Assembly (NCBI RefSeq): GCF_014851865.1
Contig: NZ_JACVAM010000006.1
Coordinates: 186,001 to 250,000 of the forward strand
Direction: 5' to 3'
DNA: 64,000 nt
Origin: Pseudomonas sp. PDM16
GTDB lineage: Bacteria; Pseudomonadota; Gammaproteobacteria; Pseudomonadales; Pseudomonadaceae
The notes below the pieces were generated by a model. The model had not been told where the DNA came from, made no database searches, and saw only the letters and a program-made list of their open reading frames with translations. The number at the start of each line of letters is the position of its first letter. Position 1 is the first letter of the stretch. Position numbers and translations under genes: made by a program. This document shows, one piece after another, positions 52,320 to 60,586 of the stretch.

Positions 52320-53126
52320 ATGTCCAATTCCCCAGTGGTCGTCATAACCGGCGTGTCATCAGGCATCGGTCGCACGGCGGCCGAACAGTTCGCCCGACGC
52401 GGCTGTCGCGTGTTCGGCAGCGTGCGCAACCCGGCCACCGCGCAGGCCATCCCCGGCGTCGAGCTGATTCAGCTGGATATCCGTGACGAAGACTCGATTC
52501 GCCACAGTATCGATCATGTGATCGCGGAGGCCGGGCGCATCGACGTACTGGTCAACAATGCCGGTACCACGTTGCTCGGAGCGACGGAGGAAACCGCCAT
52601 CGACGAGGCCCAGGCGCTGTTCGACACCAATGTCTTCGGCACCCTGCGCGTCACCCAGGCGGTACTGCCACAGATGCGCAAGCAAGGCAGCGGGCGCATC
52701 GTCAACGTCAGTTCTGTGCTCGGCTTCCTACCGGCGCCCTACATGGGCCTGTACTCGGCCTCCAAACATGCCGTGGAAGGTTTGTCCGAGACCCTGGATC
52801 ACGAGGTGCGGCGCTTCGGTATCCGCATCGCGCTGGTCGAACCTTCGTTCACCAAGACCAGCCTCGACCTCAACGCGCCACAGACCGCCCTGCACATCGC
52901 CGCCTACGACAGCGAGCGGGCAACCGTCTCCCAGGCCATCCAGATGAACGTGCAGAAGGCACCTTTGCCCGATGCGGTCGCCGCGACCATCGTCGAGGCT
53001 GCCCTGGGCGCGTGGAAAATGCGCCATACCCCCAAAGGCGAGGCCACCCTGCTCAGACGCCTGCGTCGCTTCATGCCGGCGGGCCCAGTCGATTCGGGCC
53101 TGCGCAAGACCTTCGGCCTCGGCTGA
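52320..53126 (+). CDS. classical short-chain dehydrogenase/reductase
   Basis: A 268-residue SDR: nucleotide-binding TGVSSGIG (residues about 10-17), NNAG (about 80), catalytic Ser in VNVSSVLG and YSASK (about 145). It follows the pump by 31 nt on the same strand and precedes a ketosynthase. Substrate unknown; a ketone or alcohol in a lipid-like compound is a reasonable guess given the neighbour. Confidence 0.9.
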   Translation: MSNSPVVVITGVSSGIGRTAAEQFARRGCRVFGSVRNPATAQAIPGVELIQLDIRDEDSIRHSIDHVIAEAGRIDVLVNNAGTTLLGATEETAIDEAQALFDTNVFGTLRVTQAVLPQMRKQGSGRIVNVSSVLGFLPAPYMGLYSASKHAVEGLSETLDHEVRRFGIRIALVEPSFTKTSLDLNAPQTALHIAAYDSERATVSQAIQMNVQKAPLPDAVAATIVEAALGAWKMRHTPKGEATLLRRLRRFMPAGPVDSGLRKTFGLG

Positions 53127-53154
53127 TTAATGTCTTCACGTACGAGACCACACC

Positions 53155-54438
53155 ATGCACAGAGAACACAGCACACGCATCGTCGTTACCGGCCTGGGCA
53201 TCGTCAGCCCTCTGGGCTGTGGCAGCGAGACGGTATGGACACGCCTGCTGGCCGGCCACTCGGGCATCCGTACGTTACCGGTCGAGCTGAGCGAAGGCAC
53301 CGGCAGCGCGGTTGGCGGGCAGGTGCCCGGCATTGCCGACGATCCAAAGGCCGGTTTCGATCCCGAGCGCTACATCCCCGCCAAGGAGCGCAAGAAGATG
53401 GATCGCTTCATCGAGTTCGCCCTGGTCGCTGCCGAGGAAGCCCTGACACAGGCCGGCTGGCGGCCGACGAACGAAGCGCAACGCCAGCGCACCGCGACAA
53501 TTATTGCGTCAGGAGTCGGCGGCTTCGGCGCCATTGCAGAGGCCGTACGGATCACCGATCAACGCGGCCCACGGCGCCTTTCCCCTTTTACCGCACCATC
53601 GTTCCTGGCCAACATGGCGGCCGGCCAGGTCTCCATCCGGCATGGTTTCAAAGGGCCGCTCGGAGCACCGGTGACCGCTTGCGCCGCCGGCGCGCAGGCC
53701 ATCGGCGACGCAGCCCGACTGATTCGTAGCGGTGAGGCCGATATCGCCTTGTGCGGCGGTACCGAAGCTGCCATCGATCGCGTCACGCTCGGCAGCTTCG
53801 CCGCGGCGCGGGCGCTGTCCAGCGGCTACAGTGATCGTCCTCACGAAGCATCACGCCCGTTCGATCGCGACCGCGACGGTTTCGTCATGGCCGAAGGCGC
53901 AGGGCTACTGGTGATCGAGTCGCTGGAACATGCCCTGGCAAGAGGCGCACAACCGCTGGCCGAGCTGATCGGCTACGGCACCAGTGCCGATGCCTATCAC
54001 CTTACCGCCGGCCCTGAAGATGGCGACGGTGCCCGCCGCGCCATGCAACAGGCGTTACGCCAGGCCGGTATCGGCCCCAGTGAAGTGCAACATATCAATG
54101 CCCACGCCACCTCAACGCCAGTGGGCGACCGTGGAGAGTTGGCTGCCATCCGCGCGGTGTTCGGCAGTGGATCGGGCGTGGCGATCACCTCGACCAAATC
54201 CAGCACGGGACATCTGCTTGGCGCTGCCGGTGGCGTCGAGGCCATCTTCACCGTGCTGGCCCTGCGTGATCAGGTCGTACCGCCGACGCTCAACCTCACC
54301 GCTCCCGATGAGACCGCTGAAGGCCTCGATCTGGTCGCTCTGACTGCCCGGCAAATGCCCCTACATTATGCCCTGTCGAATGGCTTCGGCTTTGGCGGCG
54401 TCAATGCCAGCCTGTTGTTCCGGCGCTGGAAGGTCTGA
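53155..54438 (+). CDS. FabF-like beta-ketoacyl-ACP synthase
   Basis: A 427-residue ketosynthase of the KAS II type. Cys-His-His triad is present: nucleophile in VTACAAGAQAI, His in NAHATSTPVGD and His in KSSTGHLLGAAGG. It condenses malonyl-ACP with an acyl chain. No acyl carrier protein or other fatty-acid gene is next to it, so it is an extra copy rather than the housekeeping fabF. Its place in a drug-efflux cluster is unusual. It is followed after 2 nt by a second TetR gene. Confidence 0.9.
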   Translation: MHREHSTRIVVTGLGIVSPLGCGSETVWTRLLAGHSGIRTLPVELSEGTGSAVGGQVPGIADDPKAGFDPERYIPAKERKKMDRFIEFALVAAEEALTQAGWRPTNEAQRQRTATIIASGVGGFGAIAEAVRITDQRGPRRLSPFTAPSFLANMAAGQVSIRHGFKGPLGAPVTACAAGAQAIGDAARLIRSGEADIALCGGTEAAIDRVTLGSFAAARALSSGYSDRPHEASRPFDRDRDGFVMAEGAGLLVIESLEHALARGAQPLAELIGYGTSADAYHLTAGPEDGDGARRAMQQALRQAGIGPSEVQHINAHATSTPVGDRGELAAIRAVFGSGSGVAITSTKSSTGHLLGAAGGVEAIFTVLALRDQVVPPTLNLTAPDETAEGLDLVALTARQMPLHYALSNGFGFGGVNASLLFRRWKV

Positions 54439-54440
54439 AT

Positions 54441-55013
54441 ATGGACCAGCCAACCGCCAAGGACTTGCGCCGTGACAAGCGTCGACAAGCCATGCTGCAG
54501 GCCGCGAGCGAGGTGTTCATGGTGCTCGGCTTCGACCATGCGAACATGCAGGCCATAGCCGATTCGGCTGGTGTGACCAAGGCAACGCTCTACGCCCATT
54601 TTAGCGACAAGGCACAGCTCTACCGCGCAGTGATCGAATATTGGCTGGAGCAACTTCCAGAGCCGAGACTGCCAATCCAGGCCCGAGGCGGACTGCGCGT
54701 CTGCCTGGAGAGAGCCGCACATGAGCTGCTGCTACAGAACCAACACACTGCCTCTCACGCCCTTACTCAAATGGTGTTGCGTTCGAACCGGATTGCACAT
54801 AAACGCTGGCGGCAGCGCTTTCTGCCGTATCAGCGCTACCTGGCAAAGGCCCTGTCCCGCTGGGCTCGCTGCCCAGAGCCCGAGCAAGCAGCTATACAAT
54901 TCCTTCTGCTGGCGGTTGGCAGCCTAGACTGCAGCAGCCCCCTGGTAGTTAGCAAAGAGCGGCTAGATGCGGCTGTCGAAATGTTCGCTCAAGCCTACAC
55001 AAAGGCCATTTAG
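54441..55013 (+). CDS. TetR/AcrR family regulator, second
   Basis: A 190-residue regulator with an N-terminal helix-turn-helix (MQAIADSAGVTKATLYAHFSDK, about residues 35-60) and an AefR-like C-terminal domain. It starts 2 nt after the ketosynthase and so is probably cotranscribed with it. Base composition drops towards the 3' end, and an insertion sequence begins 112 nt later, so the gene tail was checked: the frame is intact. Target unknown. Confidence 0.88.
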   Translation: MDQPTAKDLRRDKRRQAMLQAASEVFMVLGFDHANMQAIADSAGVTKATLYAHFSDKAQLYRAVIEYWLEQLPEPRLPIQARGGLRVCLERAAHELLLQNQHTASHALTQMVLRSNRIAHKRWRQRFLPYQRYLAKALSRWARCPEPEQAAIQFLLLAVGSLDCSSPLVVSKERLDAAVEMFAQAYTKAI

Positions 55014-55125
55014 ACGTGCCTAAAGCACGGTCGCTATTAGTGCTCAGAGCGAAGACGAACTTCATTTTGTCGCTCTACTTGCGATATCAGCTCAGATTCT
55101 GACATTGGTTGGAGCGTCCGCTTAT

Positions 55126-56697
55126 GGCCTATTCCGTTGAAAAACTCACCTCGTAACTGATTGGTGGTCGGTCAGGCACCAGGCTGCTCCGGGCGAGCAG
55201 TGATCTTTCGGGATATCGACCTGGGTTTCTGACGGCGAAAGCCCCTGTTTCGATCAAATCGCCAGGCCATTTACCCCTTTTGGCATCTTCGGCATCAGCC
55301 ACAGGGCCATTCGCCTCAAATTCTGGGCAGTGGCGGCCAGCAAAAACTCATCCTGCGCACCACTCAGGCCACGAAGTCGAAGCCGGTCTAGGCGCAGGAT
55401 GCGCTTGAGGTGGGCGAACAGCATTTCCACTTTCTTGCGATCCTTGCGCGACTGAAGGTACTCCGGTGTTGTGGCGACCTGGCGTGCGACATCTCGTGCC
55501 GCCTCGTTCAGATGGCGAGTGATTTTTCGAGTCGGTGTATTCGGGCAGCAGCGGGTCTTCAGTTCACAGCCCATGCAGTCGTAGATACTGCTGCGATATA
55601 TCAGCGTGTCAGCCGCTGTGGCCCGTCCGGTAGTGCAGAGCGACTTGCCGTTGGGGCAGCGGTATTCATTAGCTTCGGCGTTCCACTCGAAGTCCCAGCG
55701 ACTCAGCGTATCGTCCTGACGCTGGCTCTTGTCCCAGACAGGTACATGCGGCTCGATGGCCTTTTCCTCAACCATCCAGCCAAGCATCTCGCCGGTACCG
55801 TAGGCAGTGTCGCCAATCAGTCGCTCGGGCTTGAGACCAAAGCGCTCCTCGACCCGATCGACCATGGTTTTGGTCGAGCCCACTTCCTCAATCCGGTTCG
55901 CTCGGGTGGCCTCCACGTCCACGATGACGCCAGCTTCGATATCGATTAGATAGTTGGTTGAATAGGCATAGAACGCGGGGCCTCCTGGAGCTGCTGTCCA
56001 CTGAGACCCTGGATCCGTCAGGGAAATATTCTTCGGGACTTTGCGCTCTGGATCAGCTTCATCAAGCGCATCCAGATACTCGCGGACTGGGCGGCTGATC
56101 GAGGTGTGCGACCAGTCTGCCTCGGCACCCGGTACTCCACGCTGCCGGTTGGCATCGGCCTTGATCACACTGGCGTCGACGGCAAAGCCTTCACCACCGA
56201 CCAGGCGTTCGCTGATGCAGCGAGCCAGTACTTTCTCGAATACGAAACGCAGGGTGTCGTTGTCACGGAAGCGTCCATGACGGTTCTTCGAGAAGGTTGA
56301 GTGATCGGGTACTGGATCTTCCAGGCCAAGGCGGCAGAACCACCGGTAAGCCAGGTTCAGATGCACCTCTTCGCAGAGACGGCGCTCCGAGCGAATACCG
56401 AAACAGTAACCCACGACCAGCATGCGAATGATCAGGACTGGATCAATCGAGGGCCGGCCTGTGTGGCTGTAATGTGGAGCCAGGTGCTGATGTAGTTCGC
56501 TCAGGTCGAGGAACTGATCGATGCCACGCAACAGATGATTGGCTGAGACGTGATCGTCCAGATTGAATGTGTAGAACAGAGGGGCCTGAGCGGCCTGCTG
56601 ACGTCCCATCATCGTGGAGAACCCCACTGTGCTGATGGAGGTTCAGTGAACCAGCTTCAGCCAGCTCACTCAACCGAGTTTTTCAACGGAATAGGCC
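55126..56697 (-). mobile_element. IS1182-family insertion sequence
   Basis: A 1572-bp element bounded by exact 22-bp inverted repeats, GGCCTATTCCGTTGAAAAAC... at 55126-55147 and its complement at 56676-56697. It contains a single full-length transposase gene. No clear target-site duplication is seen. Confidence 0.88.
55254..56612 (-). CDS. IS1182-family transposase
   Basis: A 452-residue DDE transposase: N-terminal GRPSIDPVLIIRMLVVGYCFGIRSERRLCEE, VPDHSTFSKNRHGRFR, catalytic Asp in FAVDASVIKAD and LIGDTAYGTG, and Glu in KVEMLFAHLK. Frame is intact and the ends of the element are perfect, so it may be active. Starts at 56612 or 56609 (adjacent ATG codons); a GTG at 56627 is less likely. Confidence 0.9.
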   Translation of the reverse strand: MMGRQQAAQAPLFYTFNLDDHVSANHLLRGIDQFLDLSELHQHLAPHYSHTGRPSIDPVLIIRMLVVGYCFGIRSERRLCEEVHLNLAYRWFCRLGLEDPVPDHSTFSKNRHGRFRDNDTLRFVFEKVLARCISERLVGGEGFAVDASVIKADANRQRGVPGAEADWSHTSISRPVREYLDALDEADPERKVPKNISLTDPGSQWTAAPGGPAFYAYSTNYLIDIEAGVIVDVEATRANRIEEVGSTKTMVDRVEERFGLKPERLIGDTAYGTGEMLGWMVEEKAIEPHVPVWDKSQRQDDTLSRWDFEWNAEANEYRCPNGKSLCTTGRATAADTLIYRSSIYDCMGCELKTRCCPNTPTRKITRHLNEAARDVARQVATTPEYLQSRKDRKKVEMLFAHLKRILRLDRLRLRGLSGAQDEFLLAATAQNLRRMALWLMPKMPKGVNGLAI

Positions 56698-56721
56698 GGT
56701 AGCTGTCTGTCACGAGCGTCG

Positions 56722-56920
56722 GCAACCGGCCGATTTTGTTGAAAAACTCCCTCGACGATTTCCTTCGTCAAAAGTGCGTGTCTGAGGCTGAATTCTGAGT
56801 CGATGCGCCGATCAAGCTGCTCTCTAGATTTCACGTAGAAGTGCTTGATGCGGACGCTTTTAGGTTACGGGCAAGCTGCTCTGTCACACACCGAGTTTTT
56901 CAACAGATTCGGCCGGTTGC
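56722..56920. mobile_element. 199-bp MITE-like element 2
   Basis: Inverted ends GCAACCGGCCGATTTTGTTG... (56722-56749) and its complement at 56893-56920 differ at two of 28 bases. The interior differs from element 1, but the ends share the GGCC.ATT.TGTTGAAAAA motif. No transposase frame. It lies just outside the IS1182-type element. Confidence 0.7.
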
Positions 56921-56950
56921 TGCCTAACACTAGCCTACTCAATTAGGCTC

Positions 56951-57252
56951 CTAGGTTTGCTGAATCGCTGAGATTGAAAGACTGCCTGTGCCGGCTTGTC
57001 GGATGTGCTCGCTCCACCAAGACATCATTGGGCGTCGACGCTCAAGGTAGTCCGCTCGGTTGTAGGCGCCTCGTACCTCATCTTTGTCGACATGGGCCAG
57101 GGCCACCTCAATCAACTCTGCATCCCAGCCATGTTCGTTGAGGATTGTGCTCGCCATGGAGCGCATACCGTGGCTGACCAAACGACCTTCGAGCCCCATC
57201 CGTTTCAGCGCCATATTGGCGGTCTGACTGTTGGTGTAGGTGCGCGGGTTCC
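56951..57252 (-). pseudogene. P4-type integrase, C-terminal fragment
   Basis: The minus frame encodes about 100 residues of a tyrosine recombinase catalytic end: SQTANMALKRMGLEG, SHGMRSMASTILNEHG (HxxR) and AHVDKDEVRGAYNRADYLERRRPMMSW with the catalytic Tyr. Family homologues are about 400 residues, so three quarters are missing. Similarity stops near 57250, where plus-strand phage replication-gene sequence begins. A recombination joint is the simplest explanation. Confidence 0.75.
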
Positions 57253-57522
57253 CTGGTCGATACCACCGAGTACAAACGCCACTACAAGACCGCCCGTGGC
57301 TTCTCCGGCAAGAACGTGGAGCTGTTCCTGGGAAACTTCGTCAGCCTGCTGGCTAGGGAGCGAGTGGGCGTAAAAAAGGCGTTCTCCACCCTAAAACAAT
57401 GGGACTGTTGGCCCGTCATCCGGGAGCACTATGCCGCTAAGGAAATGAGCGAGCGGGACCTCTACAAGCACATCAAGTCATTACTGGAGGAGCGCCACGT
57501 CAGGTGGGGGCGAGCGGTCTAG
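57253..57522 (+). pseudogene. 3' fragment of a Pf-like phage replication protein
   Basis: The frame ending at 57522 reads LVDTTEYKRHYKTARGFSGK near its start, then LFLGNFVSLLARERVGV and ERDLYKHIKSLLEE, and stops directly at the integrase ATG. In filamentous Pf phages the replication-initiator gene lies immediately upstream of the integrase in this way. Only about the last 90 residues are present. Identification relies on position and resemblance from memory. Confidence 0.6.
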
Positions 57523-58533
57523 ATGGCTATCGAACAGCTACCGGATGGGCGTTGGAAGGTCGATGTCGAGCCCATCAAGGGCAAGCGCTTCCGCAAGACA
57601 CTCAAGACCAAGGGCGAAGCTCAGCGCTTCGAAGCGACCTGTAGGGCCAGATTTGCGGAGAACCCTGATTGGGCACCCAAACGGAAGGACCTGCGGCGAC
57701 TTAGCGAGCTGGTGACACTGTGGTTTGATCTGCATGGCCATTCGCTTCACGATGGAGAGCGTCGGCGTACCAAGCTAGGTGCCTTGGCCAAGCGCCTTCG
57801 AAACCCGCCAGCTATCAGGCTGGCCCCGCAGACCTATGCCCAGGATCGCCGGGTGAGGTTGGGGCAGGGTACATCGCCCAAGACGCTCAACAATGAGCTT
57901 GGGTATCTGCGTGCCGTTTACAACGAACTGCGTGGCCTGAGCGCTATCGATTACGAAAATCCACTGGCCCTGGTGAAGCCGTTGAAGATCCAGGAGAGAG
58001 AGTTGTCATGGCTGACGAACGACCAGATTGCCGAGTTGCTAGCCGAGATCCGTAGAGGCTGCGATAACCCGCACGTGGAGATCATCACGCGGATCTGTCT
58101 GGCCACCGGTGCGCGTTGGTCCGAGGCCGAGAAGCTGAAGCCGACCGGGTTACGTAATGGGGTGATCACCTTTAGCGGGACCAAGAGTGGCAAGGTCCGA
58201 TCAGTGCCAATTTCGGCGGAGCTGGAGGCCCAGATCGTTCGACACTGGAAGCAATATGGCCAACCAAACTCTGCCATCACCTCGTTCCGCAGAGCCCTGG
58301 CCAGGACGACCATCGAGCTTCCGAAAGGGCAGGCCGCCCATGCTCTCCGGCATACCTTCGCCAGTCACTTTATCCAGAACGGTGGCAACGTCCTGACGCT
58401 GCAGAAGATCCTGGGTCATTCGAGTCTGGCCATGACCATGCGCTATGCGCACTTGGCTCCGGATCATCTTGCTGACGCGATAAGGCTAGGTCCGTTGGTC
58501 AGTAGGGGGAGAATGAAATCTGAACAGAGTTAG
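57523..58533 (+). CDS. Pf-like filamentous-phage integrase
   Basis: A 336-residue tyrosine recombinase resembling the Pf1/Pf4 integrase: start AIEQLPDGRWKVDVEPIKGK and KTLKTKGEAQRFEAT, catalytic Arg in CLATGARWSEAEKL, HALRHTFASHF, LGHSSLAMTMRYAHLAPDH with Tyr. The reading frame is complete. No coat or assembly genes of an inovirus follow, so it belongs to a degraded prophage. Which tRNA, if any, was the attachment site cannot be seen. Confidence 0.88.
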   Translation: MAIEQLPDGRWKVDVEPIKGKRFRKTLKTKGEAQRFEATCRARFAENPDWAPKRKDLRRLSELVTLWFDLHGHSLHDGERRRTKLGALAKRLRNPPAIRLAPQTYAQDRRVRLGQGTSPKTLNNELGYLRAVYNELRGLSAIDYENPLALVKPLKIQERELSWLTNDQIAELLAEIRRGCDNPHVEIITRICLATGARWSEAEKLKPTGLRNGVITFSGTKSGKVRSVPISAELEAQIVRHWKQYGQPNSAITSFRRALARTTIELPKGQAAHALRHTFASHFIQNGGNVLTLQKILGHSSLAMTMRYAHLAPDHLADAIRLGPLVSRGRMKSEQS

Positions 58534-58592
58534 TTGATATCAGTCATGCTGCATATACCTGCGAGATATTCTCTCAGGTCTTGGAGCAGCAA

Positions 58593-58844
58593 ATGACAAT
58601 CAACGCATATCCCGCTTTCGAGGAAATGTTTCTCGAAACCTATAGCCTGCTCACAATGGACGACCGTAGTGCCCTGGATGCCAGCTTGGTCAATATTCAG
58701 CAGTTGAGAGCCCAGAAAACTCCATCCATTCGTCTGCTTACCGATAACGATGAGGCAGAGGCTGCTAGTGCCCTGGATTTACGAATCGACGCTTTAGAAC
58801 AAAGGCTGTACGTACGTATCCGTCATGCCATGGAGCGTATGTAA
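58593..58844 (+). CDS. small hypothetical protein
   Basis: An 83-residue acidic, helix-rich protein (ASALDLRIDALEQRLYVRIRHAMERM at the end is a likely coiled coil). ATG 58593 follows GGAG at 58583-58586. No family recognised. It sits directly after the phage-type integrase, suggesting it is accessory. Confidence 0.5.
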   Translation: MTINAYPAFEEMFLETYSLLTMDDRSALDASLVNIQQLRAQKTPSIRLLTDNDEAEAASALDLRIDALEQRLYVRIRHAMERM

Positions 58845-58845
58845 G

Positions 58846-59037
58846 CTAGCTTGGCTCGGCGGTTGGCAATGGGGTTGTAGATTTTTCAGCGAATCCTCTA
58901 TTCCAGTGAGGCTTCTTTTGGTGGTCCGGTACTCCAGTTTTCCCGGTGGGTACTGCAGTGATTTCACCGCCCTTGGAGAGATATATCTCTACCTGCCCGC
59001 TCAATTTGGCGCGTAGGTTTTCGTGTTCAGCGTTCAT
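58846..59037 (-). CDS. small hypothetical protein
   Basis: A 63-residue protein starting NAEHENLRAKLSGQVEIYL, a pattern I associate with short conserved pseudomonad proteins of unknown role. GGTGAT precedes the ATG. It ends 1 nt beyond the stop of the convergent gene at 58593-58844. Confidence 0.5.
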   Translation of the reverse strand: MNAEHENLRAKLSGQVEIYLSKGGEITAVPTGKTGVPDHQKKPHWNRGFAEKSTTPLPTAEPS

Positions 59038-59064
59038 GTTCGGATCACCAGAAAGCAGGTAGGG

Positions 59065-59286
59065 TCAATGAACGCTTGATGACGGGATCGGGTGCTGCTC
59101 GACCAGATGCTGTTTCAGCGCATCAATGATCAACACGCAGTTATCCAGGCTTTCGTAGATCTGAATCAGCTTAGCGGTGATCGCAGGAGCGATGGTATGT
59201 TGGGAAATACCCTGGAGGTCTTCACTGGCCATTGTCAGGCAATAGCCAGTGATATTGAGACCGCAGTGGAAGCGTTCGTCGTCCAT
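59065..59286 (-). CDS. small hypothetical protein
   Basis: A 73-residue protein. A strong AGGAAGGAAATCC lies just upstream of the ATG at 59286, supporting translation. Helical, mildly acidic; no motif recognised. Ends 27 nt before the gene at 58846-59037 on the same strand, so the two may be cotranscribed. Confidence 0.5.
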   Translation of the reverse strand: MDDERFHCGLNITGYCLTMASEDLQGISQHTIAPAITAKLIQIYESLDNCVLIIDALKQHLVEQHPIPSSSVH

Positions 59287-60586
59287 CTGGATTTCCTTCC
59301 TCCGAACGGAGGGAAGAAGGATTCCACCAGGGTTCGGGTGAGATGAGTCTTCACCATCCTCCTGGGTAACCCATAAGGCAACGGCTTTCGAACTTCTGAG
59401 GCTGTTATTGGATGACTGGTCTACTTACCGAGACTTTGAGCGGCATATCAGCGCCAAGAGGACGGCAGCGGAAGCAGCTGCATTGACTGACAGGTTGCCG
59501 ATATGTGCGGCAGATAATGGGTGTGGTCATGTTAAGTACTCGTGTCGGGGCGAGCTGCATTTTTCTTGCGCTCGCGGGCTTTATGACCGGAAATCAAGAC
59601 GCGCGTTCGCAGTCCGATTTACCGGTAGGTATTTGTCTCGACAGGAGGTGACGCCAGTAGGGACGATTGAGATCCAGCAGAACAGCTGCATGAACCTTGC
59701 CGGGCAAGGATCTGCAGAAGGGAGGGGCGGCTTTTATCAGTGCTGCGCAGATCTGCTTCCGATCTCAAGAAAGCAGAGCGTACGCTCAAGTGGACAATGT
59801 CCAGATTTCGCCATGTCCAAGTAGGACTGCATTACCGCATAGATCAGGATGGCTGCTGCCATCTGCGCCTATCACCTTGCGGGCCGGCAGTTTATCACGT
59901 TAAGAGGGTGGGCATCGCTAAAGATCGACGAATCTTCGACGCCCAAAGAAAAAACCCTGAATTTCTCTAGGAAAATCAGGGACTTATTTGGTGGGGCCGG
60001 GGGCGACCTCGGTCTTCAAAATCCCCAGATCCCATCAAGAGGTTCAAGCCGGCACCAGGGGGAGCCCCGATGTTGCCTGGCTTTCTCACTGCTCAAATTT
60101 AGGTCGCTTTCATCTATCGTCAAGGGCACAACAAAAGAATCCACCACTTTGAACTGACTCCGCTGTCAGAGCGACAGCCAAGCGCTGCGTGAAGCTCTTG
60201 CCCCGTAGTAAGCGGGAGATGATTTTTAAGGTTATAGAGAGTAAAACCCCGCTAGCGCTAGTGACCTATATGGCGCAGAACCTCGAGGTGTAACAGCCTC
60301 AAGTCAGGTCGCTTGGCACCACTGCTATTTGCCAGTCCACTCATGGAATAGTCCCTGACTCCCTAGAAACCTCCAAACTTCATAATGAGGTAACTAGGAG
60401 GCGCTAGGAGCAATCTCCGCAAATTGTGCGGTGAAAAGGTACGGCCTTCACCGCAGCATGACGCACAACCTCACGGCCGATTGCGCTATGTGACGACAGG
60501 CAGCTTCCGGCCAGAACCAGCCGTTCGTGGCTGGAAGCTAATGGGCAAAATGCTTTCGAGTGTGCTTCTCAGGCAGAGAAATCTCC
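59287..60586. other. 1.3-kb stretch without convincing genes
   Basis: Open frames here, such as 59408-59824, start with TTG, lack ribosome sites and have no family pattern. Contents that can be defended are a minus-strand terminator (59949-59981) and a tRNA/tmRNA-like CCA end (59989-59998). The stretch looks like decayed accessory DNA. Confidence 0.6.
59949..59998 (-). other. possible att fragment: CCA end plus terminator
   Basis: Read on the minus strand, GGCCCCACCA (59998-59989) is followed at once by the stem CCCTGA (59981-59976) with TCAGGG (59960-59955), then TTTTTT (59954-59949). That is how a tRNA or tmRNA gene ends. No T-loop or tRNA body precedes it, so only the last few bases of an acceptor would remain, as at the far end of an integrated element. 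Confidence 0.4.

Noticed and set aside
59408..59824. 138-codon plus-strand frame in the gene-poor stretch
   Set aside because: It starts with TTG without a ribosome site, has no family pattern and many scattered cysteines, as expected of non-coding DNA.
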